From JADJPL01 sp040382095 (GTDB taxonomy: Bacteria > Bacteroidota > Bacteroidia > Chitinophagales > Saprospiraceae): a stretch of DNA of 64,000 bases. This document shows positions 7,962 through 16,885 of the stretch, piece by piece. The notes under the pieces are model-generated. The model saw only the letters and a program-made list of their open reading frames with translations. It was not told where the DNA came from and did no database searches. Within the stretch, counting starts at the first letter, position 1. Each line of letters starts with the position of its first letter. The translations under genes were made by a program, and so were the position numbers. The DNA is taken from positions 62,001 to 126,000 of the forward strand of contig JBEIGB010000001.1 in NCBI GenBank assembly GCA_040382095.1. Reading direction: 5' to 3'.

Positions 7962-8666
7962 TTATGGCTGATCTGTGGGCGGTTCAGACGTTGAAAGGGT
8001 TACATTGAAGGCTTGCCATAAGGAATCTTGTGGCAAGGGTGCGGTGATCTGGACATTGGATTGATCAACAGGGTGAGAGAAAGCGAGCTTCCAGGCATGG
8101 AGATGGATGGAACGGTCCGCATTTTTCCTCCGTGCCCCGTATTTTATATCCCCTTTTATTGGGCAGCCAATTGCTGCGAGCTGGCATCGGATTTGGTGGA
8201 ATCTTCCCGTTTCCGATATAACTTCAAGCAGGTGGTAGCGGTCGCTCCGGCCGAGTACCCGATAGCGCAAAATGGCTTTTTGTGCATCTTTCTCACCCTC
8301 TTTTACAACATTGGCGCGTTTGCTGCGGGAATCTTTTACAATAAAATGTTCGAGAATCCCTTCGTCCTGTGGAGGAGGATTTTGTACAACGGCCAGATAG
8401 GTTTTTTGTACAGTCCCTGAACGAAACCCATCGCTAAGGGTATTTTGTGCACTTTTTGTTTTGGCAAGTAAAACAACCCCGCTCACCGGACGGTCGAGCC
8501 GGTGAATCAGGAACAAGCTGGACTTGGCATAGATTTCAGCGAGACCGATGAGGTCTTTATCCTGGGTAAGGTCAGGCTGTACAGGCACGCCTGCTGGCTT
8601 ATTAAAGGCAATGAGCTGGTTATTCTTGTACAAGACAAGGTTTCCGATTTTGAAAGTATTTTCCAA
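7962..8666 (-). CDS. RluA-family pseudouridine synthase
   Basis: This 234-residue enzyme isomerises uridine to pseudouridine in rRNA or tRNA. The catalytic motif HRLDRPVSG at 55-63 contains the essential Asp58, and KTYLAVV and GRFHQIRCQLA are the usual downstream motifs. It has no S4 domain. The substrate cannot be told apart by eye (RluA, RluC, RluD or TruC groups); the short length suggests a single catalytic domain, close to TruC-type enzymes. The start codon is TTG at 8666, one base after the stop of the DUF4834 gene; no ATG is available within the first 60 residues. Confidence 0.85.
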   Translation of the reverse strand: MENTFKIGNLVLYKNNQLIAFNKPAGVPVQPDLTQDKDLIGLAEIYAKSSLFLIHRLDRPVSGVVLLAKTKSAQNTLSDGFRSGTVQKTYLAVVQNPPPQDEGILEHFIVKDSRSKRANVVKEGEKDAQKAILRYRVLGRSDRYHLLEVISETGRFHQIRCQLAAIGCPIKGDIKYGARRKNADRSIHLHAWKLAFSHPVDQSNVQITAPLPQDSLWQAFNVTLSTSEPPTDQP

Positions 8667-8667
8667 A

Positions 8668-8856
8668 TTATTTTATTTCTTCGTAATCAATATAGTCGTC
8701 TTTTTTGTCCGACCGGGCCGGGGGCACGTCTCCGTAACTTTTCTGGGGCCCTTCTTCCCGCTGCCGGGGCCCGGGATACTTCAGGAATAGACGGCCCTCA
8801 AAAAAAAATTTGTAGGCCAGATAAATCATCACGATGGTTAGTACCAGTTTAAACAT
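8668..8856 (-). CDS. Small membrane protein, DUF4834-like
   Basis: This 62-residue protein has one N-terminal transmembrane segment (about 3-20) and a charged tail that ends DYIDYEEIK. A short hydrophobic anchor plus a tail ending in a (D/V)(D/Y)YEE-like motif is the pattern of DUF4834 proteins in Bacteroidota; their function is unknown. It is the first gene of the operon with the pseudouridine synthase and rsmG. A TAnnTTTG element lies immediately upstream. Confidence 0.6.
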   Translation of the reverse strand: MFKLVLTIVMIYLAYKFFFEGRLFLKYPGPRQREEGPQKSYGDVPPARSDKKDDYIDYEEIK

Positions 8857-8873
8857 GGCTGCTAATTTTTTTG

Positions 8874-8905
8874 CAAAGGTAGCCTATATTAGGTGGATAA
8901 TGCAA
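8874..8905 (-). promoter_or_regulatory. Bacteroidota-type promoter of the DUF4834-rluA-rsmG operon
   Basis: On the minus strand TACCTTTG (8881-8874) matches the -7 consensus TAnnTTTG. A TTG (8905-8903) sits 21 bases further upstream at the position of the -33 element. Transcription would begin close to 8867, giving a very short leader before the ATG at 8856. Confidence 0.5.
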
Positions 8906-9069
8906 CAATAAACTTTTGCTCAAGGAATGGTTAAATTTATTTTATTAGTTTTGCCTGATTCGAAATCATAGCTGGCGTAGCCTTGCTTATCGCGTGGCTG
9001 TCAGGCGCAGGTATGCGTTTCATTAATGAAAAACATATTTTCAAAGACATTATACAATAAAAAATCATC

Positions 9070-12000
9070 ATGTTTTCTTTCAAAAAGATTAGTAGTCTTA
9101 CGGGTTGGCTGGTTTTTTCCATATCGGCTGTAGTGTATTACTTGTCTGCCGAGCGTACAGGTAGTTTGTGGGATTGTGGTGAATTTATCCTTGGAGCGTA
9201 TAAACTCCAGGTAGTCCACCCACCAGGAGCACCGCTGTTCCTGCTGGTTGGACGCCTCTTTGCATGGTTTGCTACTGTAGTATCAGATAAACCGGAAGAT
9301 ATTGCTTTTGCTGTTAACCTGCTCTCTGGAGTTTCTACTGCTTTCGCCGCCATGTTCATTGCCTGGATAACGATTATTCTCGGTAAAATCGCTATGGTCG
9401 GGAGAGCAGGAAACCCAGATACTGCCCAGACGATTGCCCTCGCTTTTTCAGGTCTTGCTTCCGGCCTTGCCACGGCTTTCAGCGTTTCGATCTGGTTTTC
9501 GGCAGTAGAAGGAGAGGTATATGCCCTGTCCACTTTCTTTACCACACTGACCATGTGGGCAACAATCCACTGGTATCACCAGCCGGATGAACCGAAATAC
9601 GACAAATGGCTGATTTTTGCGATTTATTCTTCAGGTTTGTCATTGGGGGTTCACCTGTTGAGTATTCTTACCTTCCCTGCGTTGGCCTTTTTCTTTTATC
9701 TGAAAAGGTATAAGCAATTCACTTTCAATGGTATGATCGCCTCTCTTGGGGTGGGCTTGCTGATGATTTTCGGTGTTCAATCGTTTATTGTTTCCGGCTT
9801 GCCCAAGCTTTGGGGGATGTTTGATATGTTTATGGTAAACAGTCTCGGGTTGCCTTTCCACTCCGGGTTGATCCCCCTCGTCCTGCTTTTAATTGCAGGT
9901 ACCGTATTCGGCCTTCGCTATGCCGAGCGGAATAATAACCCAACCTTGCAAAATGCTATTGTCGCTGTAGCATTGCTGGTCATTTCTTACTCTACTTACG
10001 GGATGGTGGTGACCCGTGCTAATGCCAATCCGCCAATCAATATGAACACGCCTACGGATGCTATGCGCCTGTTGCCTTATCTTAACCGTGAGCAATATGG
10101 AGAACGGGCATTGCTTCGTGGCCCCCACTTTGACGCAAGGCCGATTGACGTGAAGTCCCAAAACCGGTATGGCCGGGTGGGCGATAAATACGAAATAGTG
10201 GACGAGCGCCTTTCGTATGTTTATGACAAAAGACAGGAAATGGCTTTTCCAAGGCTTAGCGACGGCTCGCAGGGCCGTCCGTCATTGTATAAGCGCTGGA
10301 TAGGACTCTCGCCCGATCAACCTCTTCCTCCTGGCCGCCCGAATATGGGGGATAATATCAGCTTCTTTTTCAAATATCAGCTCAGCTGGATGTACTGGCG
10401 CTACTTCATGTGGAATTTCTCCGGGCGTCAAAATGCGGTCCAGGGCTACAACCCCTGGGACAAATCCAATGGGCACTGGATATCGGGTATCCCCTTCATT
10501 GATAATATCCGCCTTGGCGATCAAAGCAAGATTACTCAGCAGATGCGCGAGGATAAAGGGAGAAACCGATATTTCATGTTGCCTTTCCTCTTCGGACTAT
10601 TGGGTTTGATTTACCACTTCAATAAGCGTAGCCAAGATTTTCTCGGCTTACTGTTCCTCTTTGGAATTACAGGTATCGGGATTATTATCTATGCTAATCA
10701 GCCTCCAAATGAGCCACGGGAAAGGGATTACGTGATGGTCGGCTCGTTCTTTACCTTCTGTATCTGGATCGGTTTAGGTGTATTGGCCCTCTTTGAAATC
10801 TTGCAGGAGCGACTTAAGCTCAACAATCCGGTCGGTGCAAGCCTGGCCGGTATCGTGGTCATGGTAGCGCCCGTGCTGATGCTGACCCAGAATTTCGACG
10901 ATATGAGCCGTCGCGATCATTACGCGTCAAGAGATTATGCGGTCAACTTCCTGGAGTCCTGTGCCCCTAATGCGGTACTTTTTACCTACGGCGACAACGA
11001 TACCTACCCGCTTTGGTACGCTCAGGAGGTCGAAGGCATACGTACCGATGTGCGTGTCGTCAACCTTAGCCTGATTGCGGTAGATTGGTATATTGACCTT
11101 CTTCGCAGGAAAGTCAATGAATCCCCTGCGCTGAAACTTTCGATTTCCTCCGATGCGATGCGTGGAAGTAAACGCAACCAAGTCCTTTATCCCAAGCTTG
11201 GGGAAGACCGGGAAATGAGCCTTCAACAATTCCTGAAATTCATTGGCGAAGACCATCCCCTTCCTTTACAAAGCGGCGAATTCACAGAGAGCTATATGCC
11301 GACCCAGTCGGTTTATCTGCCCGTTGATCGTGCCGCTGCACAAAAAGCAGGCCTGATCGGACCGTCGGATTCAGTTGTGGTGGATCGTATCCCACTCAAT
11401 CTGGCAGGAAAGGAATTCCTTCAGAAAGACGATATTGCGGTCCTCGATATCATCGCCTCTAACCTTTGGGAACGACCAATTTATTTTTCCGTCACTACCC
11501 GCCCGGAAAAATTCTTCGGCCTCGATAGCTATATGCAACTCGAAGGCCTCGGGCTTCGTATCGTCCCCGTGCGCTCGTCTTCTGATCCTACGTTCGGCCT
11601 GATTGGCAGTGGCCGTGTGGCAACGGATATTTTTTATAAGAATGTTATGGAGAAATTCCGTTGGGGCAATTTTGACAAGAAAGAAACTTTCGTAGATAAT
11701 TCTTTCATGCCCAGCCTGCAAAGTATGCAGCTCGGTATGCGTCGTGCAGCCGGTGAGATGCTCAGGAGCGGACAAAAGGATAAGGCAGTGGCCCTGGTAG
11801 ATAAGTACTTCAAAGTGTTTCCCGATATGAATTTCCCGTATGATTATCGGGCGTATTATATGCTGGATGTCTATATGGATGCAGATGCGTATAAAAAAGC
11901 AAAACCGATTATGGAAATTCTCGCTAAAAATACGGAAGAGCAACTCCGTTTCTATACCTCGGTGTCTCCGGATATCTTGTCCAATAGCTTTGCGTTTGAT

Positions 12001-12153
12001 TACGATATGGCACAGCGCACGATGAATAAACTGATCGACGATGCCAAGCGTGGCAACGATAAGGATTTTCAGACTAAGCTCGAGGCAAGGTTCGCGCCTT
12101 ACAAAGCAGTACAACAGCCAGAGTCTCCTGGTATGCCTCCGGTCGGTCAGTAA
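9070..12153 (+). CDS. DUF2723 / glycosyltransferase family 117 membrane protein
   Basis: This 1027-residue protein has an N-terminal multi-helix membrane part (about 1-330, then further helices around 500-600). It starts with the DUF2723 signature: SLWDCGEFILGAYKLQ and VVHPPGAPLFLLVGR. DUF2723 proteins have a GT-C fold related to protein O-mannosyltransferases and are now named glycosyltransferase family 117. They are abundant in Bacteroidota and are thought to transfer sugar from a lipid carrier to proteins or envelope polymers; the actual reaction here is unknown. The C-terminal ~400 residues are soluble, and the last ~110 look helical and TPR-like. The gene stands alone and ends in a strong hairpin. 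Confidence 0.85.
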   Translation: MFSFKKISSLTGWLVFSISAVVYYLSAERTGSLWDCGEFILGAYKLQVVHPPGAPLFLLVGRLFAWFATVVSDKPEDIAFAVNLLSGVSTAFAAMFIAWITIILGKIAMVGRAGNPDTAQTIALAFSGLASGLATAFSVSIWFSAVEGEVYALSTFFTTLTMWATIHWYHQPDEPKYDKWLIFAIYSSGLSLGVHLLSILTFPALAFFFYLKRYKQFTFNGMIASLGVGLLMIFGVQSFIVSGLPKLWGMFDMFMVNSLGLPFHSGLIPLVLLLIAGTVFGLRYAERNNNPTLQNAIVAVALLVISYSTYGMVVTRANANPPINMNTPTDAMRLLPYLNREQYGERALLRGPHFDARPIDVKSQNRYGRVGDKYEIVDERLSYVYDKRQEMAFPRLSDGSQGRPSLYKRWIGLSPDQPLPPGRPNMGDNISFFFKYQLSWMYWRYFMWNFSGRQNAVQGYNPWDKSNGHWISGIPFIDNIRLGDQSKITQQMREDKGRNRYFMLPFLFGLLGLIYHFNKRSQDFLGLLFLFGITGIGIIIYANQPPNEPRERDYVMVGSFFTFCIWIGLGVLALFEILQERLKLNNPVGASLAGIVVMVAPVLMLTQNFDDMSRRDHYASRDYAVNFLESCAPNAVLFTYGDNDTYPLWYAQEVEGIRTDVRVVNLSLIAVDWYIDLLRRKVNESPALKLSISSDAMRGSKRNQVLYPKLGEDREMSLQQFLKFIGEDHPLPLQSGEFTESYMPTQSVYLPVDRAAAQKAGLIGPSDSVVVDRIPLNLAGKEFLQKDDIAVLDIIASNLWERPIYFSVTTRPEKFFGLDSYMQLEGLGLRIVPVRSSSDPTFGLIGSGRVATDIFYKNVMEKFRWGNFDKKETFVDNSFMPSLQSMQLGMRRAAGEMLRSGQKDKAVALVDKYFKVFPDMNFPYDYRAYYMLDVYMDADAYKKAKPIMEILAKNTEEQLRFYTSVSPDILSNSFAFDYDMAQRTMNKLIDDAKRGNDKDFQTKLEARFAPYKAVQQPESPGMPPVGQ

Positions 12154-12232
12154 ACCAAAAGCCCGCCGCTCAAGTACTTTGAATGGTGCTGGTTTATAAG
12201 GCTTTATCTGGCGCTTTGGGTCAAATAACAAT

Positions 12233-12293
12233 TTAAATCGGGCCTCTTTTTTTGATTTTTCGAAGGCAAATCAAAAAAAGAGGCCCGATTTAA
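12233..12293. terminator. Perfect 26-bp inverted repeat, bidirectional terminator
   Basis: Arms 12233-12258 and 12268-12293 are perfectly complementary over 26 bp with a 9-nt loop. Each arm contains a run of seven T or A next to a GGGCCTC/GAGGCCC core, so the transcript from either side can form a GC-rich stem followed by a U tract. It lies 80 bases after the GT117 stop and ends 62 bases before rpiB. Confidence 0.8.
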
Positions 12294-12354
12294 TAAAATA
12301 AGGCTGCCTTTACTTTAAAATCTATAGACAACTTCCAATTTTAAATTTATCGAA

Positions 12355-12786
12355 GTGAAGAAAATTGCAATTGGTTGTGACCACGCCGGATTCCGACTCA
12401 AAGAACACCTGAAGGAGTTGCTCCAAAAATGGCAAATCGAAGTCCTGGATTTCGGAGCCTTCTCAGAATCTTCCGTGGATTATCCCGATTATATACATCC
12501 CCTCGCTCTTTCTGTGGAATCTGGCGAAGCGGCCATGGGTATTGTTATTTGTGGAAGTGGTAATGGAGCCGCTATTACTGCTAATAAGCACCAGGGAATT
12601 CGGGCAGCATTATGTTGGAATACAGAACTTGCTTCGCTCGCCCGTGCGCACAACGATGCGAATATCCTTTCTCTGCCTTCGCGTTTCATATCCGTTGCCG
12701 AAGCCGAAGCGATTGTCCGGGTATTCCTGGATACGCCTTTTGACGGGGGCCGCCATGTGACAAGGGTAAATAAAATCCCGGCATAA
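12355..12786 (+). CDS. rpiB: Ribose 5-phosphate isomerase B
   Basis: The enzyme interconverts ribose 5-phosphate and ribulose 5-phosphate in the pentose phosphate pathway. The 143-residue product has the RpiB start KKIAIGCDHAG, the catalytic Cys66 in the phosphate-binding loop CGSGNGAAI, and His99 in RAHNDANIL. Length is normal. The start codon is GTG at 12355, needed to include the first beta strand. It is isolated between a terminator hairpin upstream and a minus-strand ncRNA candidate whose T tract overlaps the rpiB stop codon. Confidence 0.93.
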   Translation: MKKIAIGCDHAGFRLKEHLKELLQKWQIEVLDFGAFSESSVDYPDYIHPLALSVESGEAAMGIVICGSGNGAAITANKHQGIRAALCWNTELASLARAHNDANILSLPSRFISVAEAEAIVRVFLDTPFDGGRHVTRVNKIPA

Positions 12787-12985
12787 AAAAAATGCCGATT
12801 CTACCCCCCAGTTGAATCGGCAAAGCCATTCAGGTTTCCCTGGAATGACATATCTTAAAACAAACACGTGTGTGCTTGTCTTTACAAAATTGAAGAGGGT
12901 GAGCATTCGGCCAAGCGTCCCCCCAATATGGCTTCCTGCTCACCTCATACAATCATTTTTCACAGAAGTGTACTTCGTGAAATTT
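12785..12985 (-). ncRNA. Candidate ~200-nt structured small RNA
   Basis: On the minus strand a TACTTTTG -7 element (12998-12991) is followed by five compact hairpins and a terminator. In transcript order: 12982-12958 (6+5 bp, single bulge); 12944-12898 (8 bp GGTGAGCA/TGCTCACC, a 4x4 internal loop, a 4-bp inner stem and a G6 loop); 12879-12860 (8 bp, 4-nt loop); 12847-12827 (GAAA tetraloop, one bulged base); and 12822-12793 (9 bp with a G6 loop). The last hairpin is followed by eight T, making it an intrinsic terminator. No protein frame explains the interval. Two apical loops carry TGGGGGG. I do not recognise an Rfam family; 6S, SRP and tmRNA hallmarks are absent. Confidence 0.5.
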
Positions 12986-12998
12986 GAAAGCAAAAGTA

Positions 12999-13360
12999 TC
13001 TTTAGTAAGAAAAATACTTGTTCCTGCGATGTAGAAACCTTTTTTATTTTGGAAAAGCTGAATTGGAAGAGATTCCAAGACTGGACTAACTCAAAGCTCG
13101 TGCAAAGAAAAGGCTTTTTTATTTTAAAAGCAAATTTTTGCCTAAAAGAATTCCCGCTTTAGAATTGTTGCAACAGCCTGGTGTGTTTTGTGCAATACTT
13201 ATTATGCCCATTCGTCTTTCTGCTTTGATATACTTGGTGTCAAATTGACAGGTTAATCGTTCTGGTATGACATTTGTTGATATGAGTTGAGGTTTTTTAT
13301 TGTCACGATATCAAAACTCCCATTTTACAGGTATTTATCAACAGAATAAATTTCCAGACA
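12999..13360. other. AT-rich intergenic region upstream of htpG
   Basis: Nothing here looks protein-coding. The left part (13000-13150) is A/T-rich without recognised signals. The right part should contain the htpG promoter and includes a perfect 13-nt palindrome TGTCAAATTGACA (13238-13250), described separately. TTATCAACA near 13335 is a single one-mismatch DnaA-like 9-mer. Confidence 0.5.
13238..13250. promoter_or_regulatory. Palindrome TGTCAAATTGACA upstream of htpG
   Basis: This is a perfect inverted repeat (TGTCAA-A-TTGACA) 110 bases before the htpG start. Position and symmetry fit an operator or part of a promoter of this stress gene. It is not a CIRCE element (TTAGCACTC-N9-GAGTGCTAA). 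The binding protein is unknown. Confidence 0.35.
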
Positions 13361-15217
13361 ATGCAAAAAGGCACGATTTCAGTTCAGACGGAGAACATTT
13401 TTCCGATTATCAAAAAATTCCTCTATTCCGATCACGAAATATTTCTGCGCGAACTTGTCTCTAATGCAGTTGATGCCAGCTCGAAGCTCAAAGCTCTTGC
13501 CCTGCGTGGGGCATTTAACGGGGAGCTCGGTAATTTGGCTATTCAGGTGATCCCGGATAAAGAAAACAAGACCCTGACGATCCGCGACCACGGGATTGGG
13601 ATGACGGAAGAAGAAGTACAAAAGTATTTAAACCAGGTGGCGTTTTCAAGTGCGAAAGAGTTCCTTGAAAAATATAAAGATGACGCCAATCTGATCGGCA
13701 ACTTTGGTCTCGGTTTTTACTCCGCTTTCATGGTGGCGAATAAAGTTGAGGTGCATACCAAATCTTTTACTGAAGGGGCAAAAGGAGTGACGTGGACTTG
13801 CCTCGGTAATCCTGAATATACGCTTGAAGAAAATGATAAAGCAGACAGGGGCACGGATGTAGTATTATACCTGAGCGACGACAGTATGGAGTTTCTAGAA
13901 GATTCCCGCATTGAATCGCTGCTCCAAAAATATTGTAAATTTCTCCCTGTTCCTATTCAGTTCGGGACTAAACCTGAAGAAAATAAGGAAGGGGATGAGG
14001 ATACTACCCAGGTACCTAATATCATCAATAACCCGGAGCCAGCGTGGAAAAAATCCCCCGGCGAGCTTTCCGACGATGATTACCGCTCTTTTTATCGCGA
14101 ACTCTATCCCTTTTCTTTTGAGGCTCCCCTATTTTGGATACATCTCAATATTGACTACCCTTTCACGCTCAACGGTATCCTTTATTTTCCCCAATTAGGG
14201 AATAACCTCGAGCTACAGCGCAATAAAATCCAATTATATTCCAACCAGGTATATGTGACCGACAACATCGAAGATGTCGTACCGGAATTCCTCAGACTTT
14301 TACACGGCGTCATTGATTCGCCGGATATCCCTTTGAATGTTTCCCGGAGCTATCTGCAGGCAGATGGAAACGTCCGTAAAATCTCGACCTATATCACGAA
14401 AAAGGTTGCGGATAAACTGGAGGAGTTGTTTAAAAAGGATCGGGAAGCATACGACGCAAAATGGGGCGATCTTGGGGTATTCGTTAAGTACGGAATGCTT
14501 TCTGACGAAAAATTTCATGAACGGGCGATCAAATTTGCCCTGCTCCAAAATCTCGATGGCGCGTCTTATCCGGTAGAAGCGTATGTGGAAAAAGTCAAAG
14601 CGACCCAGACAGATAAAAACGGTCGCGTGGTAATCCTCTATACCCCGTCTCCCGATCAGCACCACAGTCAGATACTCGCTTGTAAGGATAATGGGTACGA
14701 TGTATTGAAAATGGATATGGTGATTGATAACCACTTCATCCAGCATTTAGAGTATAAGCTGGAAAATGTCTCTTTTGTCCGGGTAGATGCAGATACTCCC
14801 GATCATCTGATCCAAAAAGATGAACAACGGGAGTCGGTCCTGAGCGAATCCGATCTCAAAAAGGTCGAAGAAATATTTACAGGTGTCCTCTCCTCTGCAG
14901 ATGCTATGTTGTCAACGAAAGCACTCTCGCCGGAAGCAGCACCTGTACTTATCACCCGACCGGAGTTCATGCGCCGGATGAAAGAAATGCAGGCGTTTCA
15001 GGGAATGCAAGGCAGTGGTTTTCCGGATTCTTACAATGTGGTAGTCAATACCAATCACCCCTTGATTTGCGGGAAGTTGCTGAAGACGGAAGGCGCAGAC
15101 ACCCAAAAAGAAATGGCTGCCTTTTTGCTTCAACTTGCACTGCTTCAGCAAGGTATGCTAAAGGGTGAAGCATTGTCTGCGTTTACAAAGAAAAGCCTTT
15201 CTCTGATTATGGAATAA
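13361..15217 (+). CDS. htpG: Molecular chaperone HtpG (Hsp90)
   Basis: This cytoplasmic ATP-dependent chaperone has 618 residues. The GHKL ATPase domain (about 1-220) shows FLRELVSNAVDASSK, DHGIGM and GNFGLGFYSAFMV. The middle domain contains NVSRSYLQ, and a C-terminal dimerisation domain ends the protein. The charged insert around 205-225 (PEENKEGDEDTTQVP) corresponds to the usual linker. It forms a single-gene unit ending next to a dispersed inverted repeat. Confidence 0.95.
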   Translation: MQKGTISVQTENIFPIIKKFLYSDHEIFLRELVSNAVDASSKLKALALRGAFNGELGNLAIQVIPDKENKTLTIRDHGIGMTEEEVQKYLNQVAFSSAKEFLEKYKDDANLIGNFGLGFYSAFMVANKVEVHTKSFTEGAKGVTWTCLGNPEYTLEENDKADRGTDVVLYLSDDSMEFLEDSRIESLLQKYCKFLPVPIQFGTKPEENKEGDEDTTQVPNIINNPEPAWKKSPGELSDDDYRSFYRELYPFSFEAPLFWIHLNIDYPFTLNGILYFPQLGNNLELQRNKIQLYSNQVYVTDNIEDVVPEFLRLLHGVIDSPDIPLNVSRSYLQADGNVRKISTYITKKVADKLEELFKKDREAYDAKWGDLGVFVKYGMLSDEKFHERAIKFALLQNLDGASYPVEAYVEKVKATQTDKNGRVVILYTPSPDQHHSQILACKDNGYDVLKMDMVIDNHFIQHLEYKLENVSFVRVDADTPDHLIQKDEQRESVLSESDLKKVEEIFTGVLSSADAMLSTKALSPEAAPVLITRPEFMRRMKEMQAFQGMQGSGFPDSYNVVVNTNHPLICGKLLKTEGADTQKEMAAFLLQLALLQQGMLKGEALSAFTKKSLSLIME

Positions 15218-15270
15218 TGTTTTTTGGGACTGCAAATAAACGCATCGCCGTGTGGCGTTTGTGTAAAAGA

Positions 15271-15346
15271 TTGGGGTTGTGTAAAAAGGAATTTTTGTAA
15301 CTGGCGCTGCCAAATGACAGTGTCGGGACTTTTTACACAACCCCAA
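15271..15346. repeat. Dispersed inverted repeat, copy A
   Basis: An 18-nt arm TTGGGGTTGTGTAAAAAG (15271-15288) is repeated in perfect inverted orientation at 15329-15346, with 40 nt between. On the minus strand the right side reads GGGGTTGTGTAAAAAGTCCC (15344-15325), a 20-mer identical to one in copy B near 58.9 kb. It lies between the convergent htpG and DUF4837 genes, where it could also act as a terminator. Confidence 0.7.
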
Positions 15347-15412
15347 TAAAACTTCCCGCAGGTATGGCAAAGGTTTTTCTTTTTACATACCCCCTATTGT
15401 CGGATACCTGAT

Positions 15413-16507
15413 TTATGGGATCCGTGTCGTGTGAATGACATGGTCAATTTGCTGGATAAAATTGCGTTTATCTTCACCGGGCGCATGTAAAAAGCCCATG
15501 ATAAAAATCAAATCGTTTGTTTTGGGGTTGAGGATGAGATAGCTTACAAAAGCACCGCCCATATAGTCGTTCACAATTTCCCATATCCCGCGGGCCTCCA
15601 GTGCGTACAGATTTTTAAACCGTATGGGGTTGACGTACATAGGCAGGTCAACGTCATTGATTTTCATATAAGTATTATCGAGCTGGGTCGAGACATATTT
15701 TTTTCCAATTGCTTCCTGGATTGCCTTGATGCCTTCGCGCGAAAGTTGTTCCTTGCGCTGATAAGGGATCTTGCTCAGGATGATATTGGAAGAAGTTTCC
15801 TCGGTTTCCCTGCGTAGCCACATGATTTCCTCATCGTTGAGCGCTTGTACATACCCTTTGGGGATGCGTATATCTACGCCTATTTTATTGCGGACGTTTT
15901 GCTCTATTTTTTCGCTTCGGCCTTCAAAAAATACGGTAGCATCCATTTGCCTGTAGTCATTTTCCCGTACTTTTTTGAGAATAGCGGGGAAGTTGTCTTT
16001 TAAATTTTCAACTAATTCCTGTCGGTTCCGGGCAAACTGGAAGATCAGCATCTGGCCTTTGGCCCATTTATCTTTGCCAACTACGATATTATTCTTGGGG
16101 TTGAGCTTGATTTGGGTCATATTTTGTTCCCCGGCGAGGAATTTCATCATTTTTGCTGCCTGGGAATTATTATCGCTGAGGTCACAGGCAAAAAGATAGG
16201 TGCGCATTTGCTTTCTGAGCTGATCTTCTTCAAGGTCTTCAGGACTGAAATATTTGATTTCGAGGATGGGTTCAGGTTGGGGAAGGATGGGAAACGGCCC
16301 GGAGTAATAATAAAGAATGGAATCCCCGATTGGACTTTCCCAAATTTCTTTATCGGTGACGACTACCAGGTCATTAACTTTTCCAAAGGCGTTCGGTGTA
16401 GAACGCAGCCCTCCCGGCGCATCGCCAGTACAATTTGTAAGGATTAACGGCAGCAGAAAAGAGATACAGGTGGAGAAATACCTGTAGAAAGCATCAGAAA
16501 CGGACAT
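15413..16507 (-). CDS. DUF4837 family lipoprotein
   Basis: This 364-residue protein has an N-terminal hydrophobic segment ending in a lipobox-like LILTNC (Cys26), so it is probably a lipoprotein. The body resembles DUF4837, a Bacteroidota family of unknown function: a VVTDKEIW start, LPQPEPILEIKY, and GRDN-like basic strands with the late motif YVNPIRFKNLYALEARGIWE. Two similar halves of mixed alpha/beta structure seem likely from the spacing of these patterns, but this is a guess. It has its own transcript and converges on htpG. Confidence 0.7.
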   Translation of the reverse strand: MSVSDAFYRYFSTCISFLLPLILTNCTGDAPGGLRSTPNAFGKVNDLVVVTDKEIWESPIGDSILYYYSGPFPILPQPEPILEIKYFSPEDLEEDQLRKQMRTYLFACDLSDNNSQAAKMMKFLAGEQNMTQIKLNPKNNIVVGKDKWAKGQMLIFQFARNRQELVENLKDNFPAILKKVRENDYRQMDATVFFEGRSEKIEQNVRNKIGVDIRIPKGYVQALNDEEIMWLRRETEETSSNIILSKIPYQRKEQLSREGIKAIQEAIGKKYVSTQLDNTYMKINDVDLPMYVNPIRFKNLYALEARGIWEIVNDYMGGAFVSYLILNPKTNDLIFIMGFLHAPGEDKRNFIQQIDHVIHTTRIP

Positions 16508-16885
16508 TGCTTTTGTTTTTATTACTGGAATGTACTAAGGTGCTGTTGTGCCAGGGTTTTTTCCTGCACAGTTGCAATAGGAAGATGCAGGATTCTTGAG
16601 ATTTGGCGTGAATGAGCCATCCGAAACATACTTTTGTTACGATCGGACCACTGCAGGATGGAAACAACCTCTTTCGCCTGTGCTATACCTTTTTCATGAG
16701 CGTAGCGGGGCGATGATCTTTTGAAAAGCCTTCGTAAGGAAAAAAACAGCCCATTTTCTACTATGCAGACCCGTGGCAGCGAGAGCCAGTGTTTGATTGG
16801 CAGAACTGGCTTAGTGCGACAGGCGGGCTGCAGTATATTTTCATCACCGGTTACCACGGGTACTTTACGCCCGGGGTGCAGGAAA
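16508..16885. other. Intergenic stretch with ambiguous coding potential
   Basis: A minus-strand frame is open from inside the moxR 3' end to TAA at 16522. With GTG 16857 as start it would give 111 residues containing QISRILHLPIATVQ, which resembles a helix-turn-helix, but there is no ATG outside the overlap. On the plus strand, one frame between 16737 and 16905 reads protein-like (DPWQREPVFDWQNWL, then YHGYFTPG) but has an in-frame stop at its beginning and no start codon. Either may be a decayed gene fragment. I recognise neither. Confidence 0.25.

Noticed and set aside
11371..12231. 286-codon open frame on - opposite the GT117 gene
   Set aside because: It lies almost wholly antisense to a well-supported gene, and the product has no recognisable motif.
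12862..12872. CACGTG near 12865 as a third parS
   Set aside because: Only the hexamer core matches; the flanking TGTTC/GAACA parts are absent, and the bases belong to a hairpin of the ncRNA candidate.
12785..12985. Structured RNA as SRP RNA, tmRNA, 6S or RNase P RNA
   Set aside because: The SRP GGAAGGAAGCAG-type loop, a tmRNA tag frame, the 6S long rod with central bubble and the RNase P GAGGAAAGTC motif are all absent, so no known name was given.
12812..13162. 116-codon + frame across the ncRNA candidate and its promoter
   Set aside because: It has no codon bias or family character; it crosses hairpins and A/T-rich spacer.
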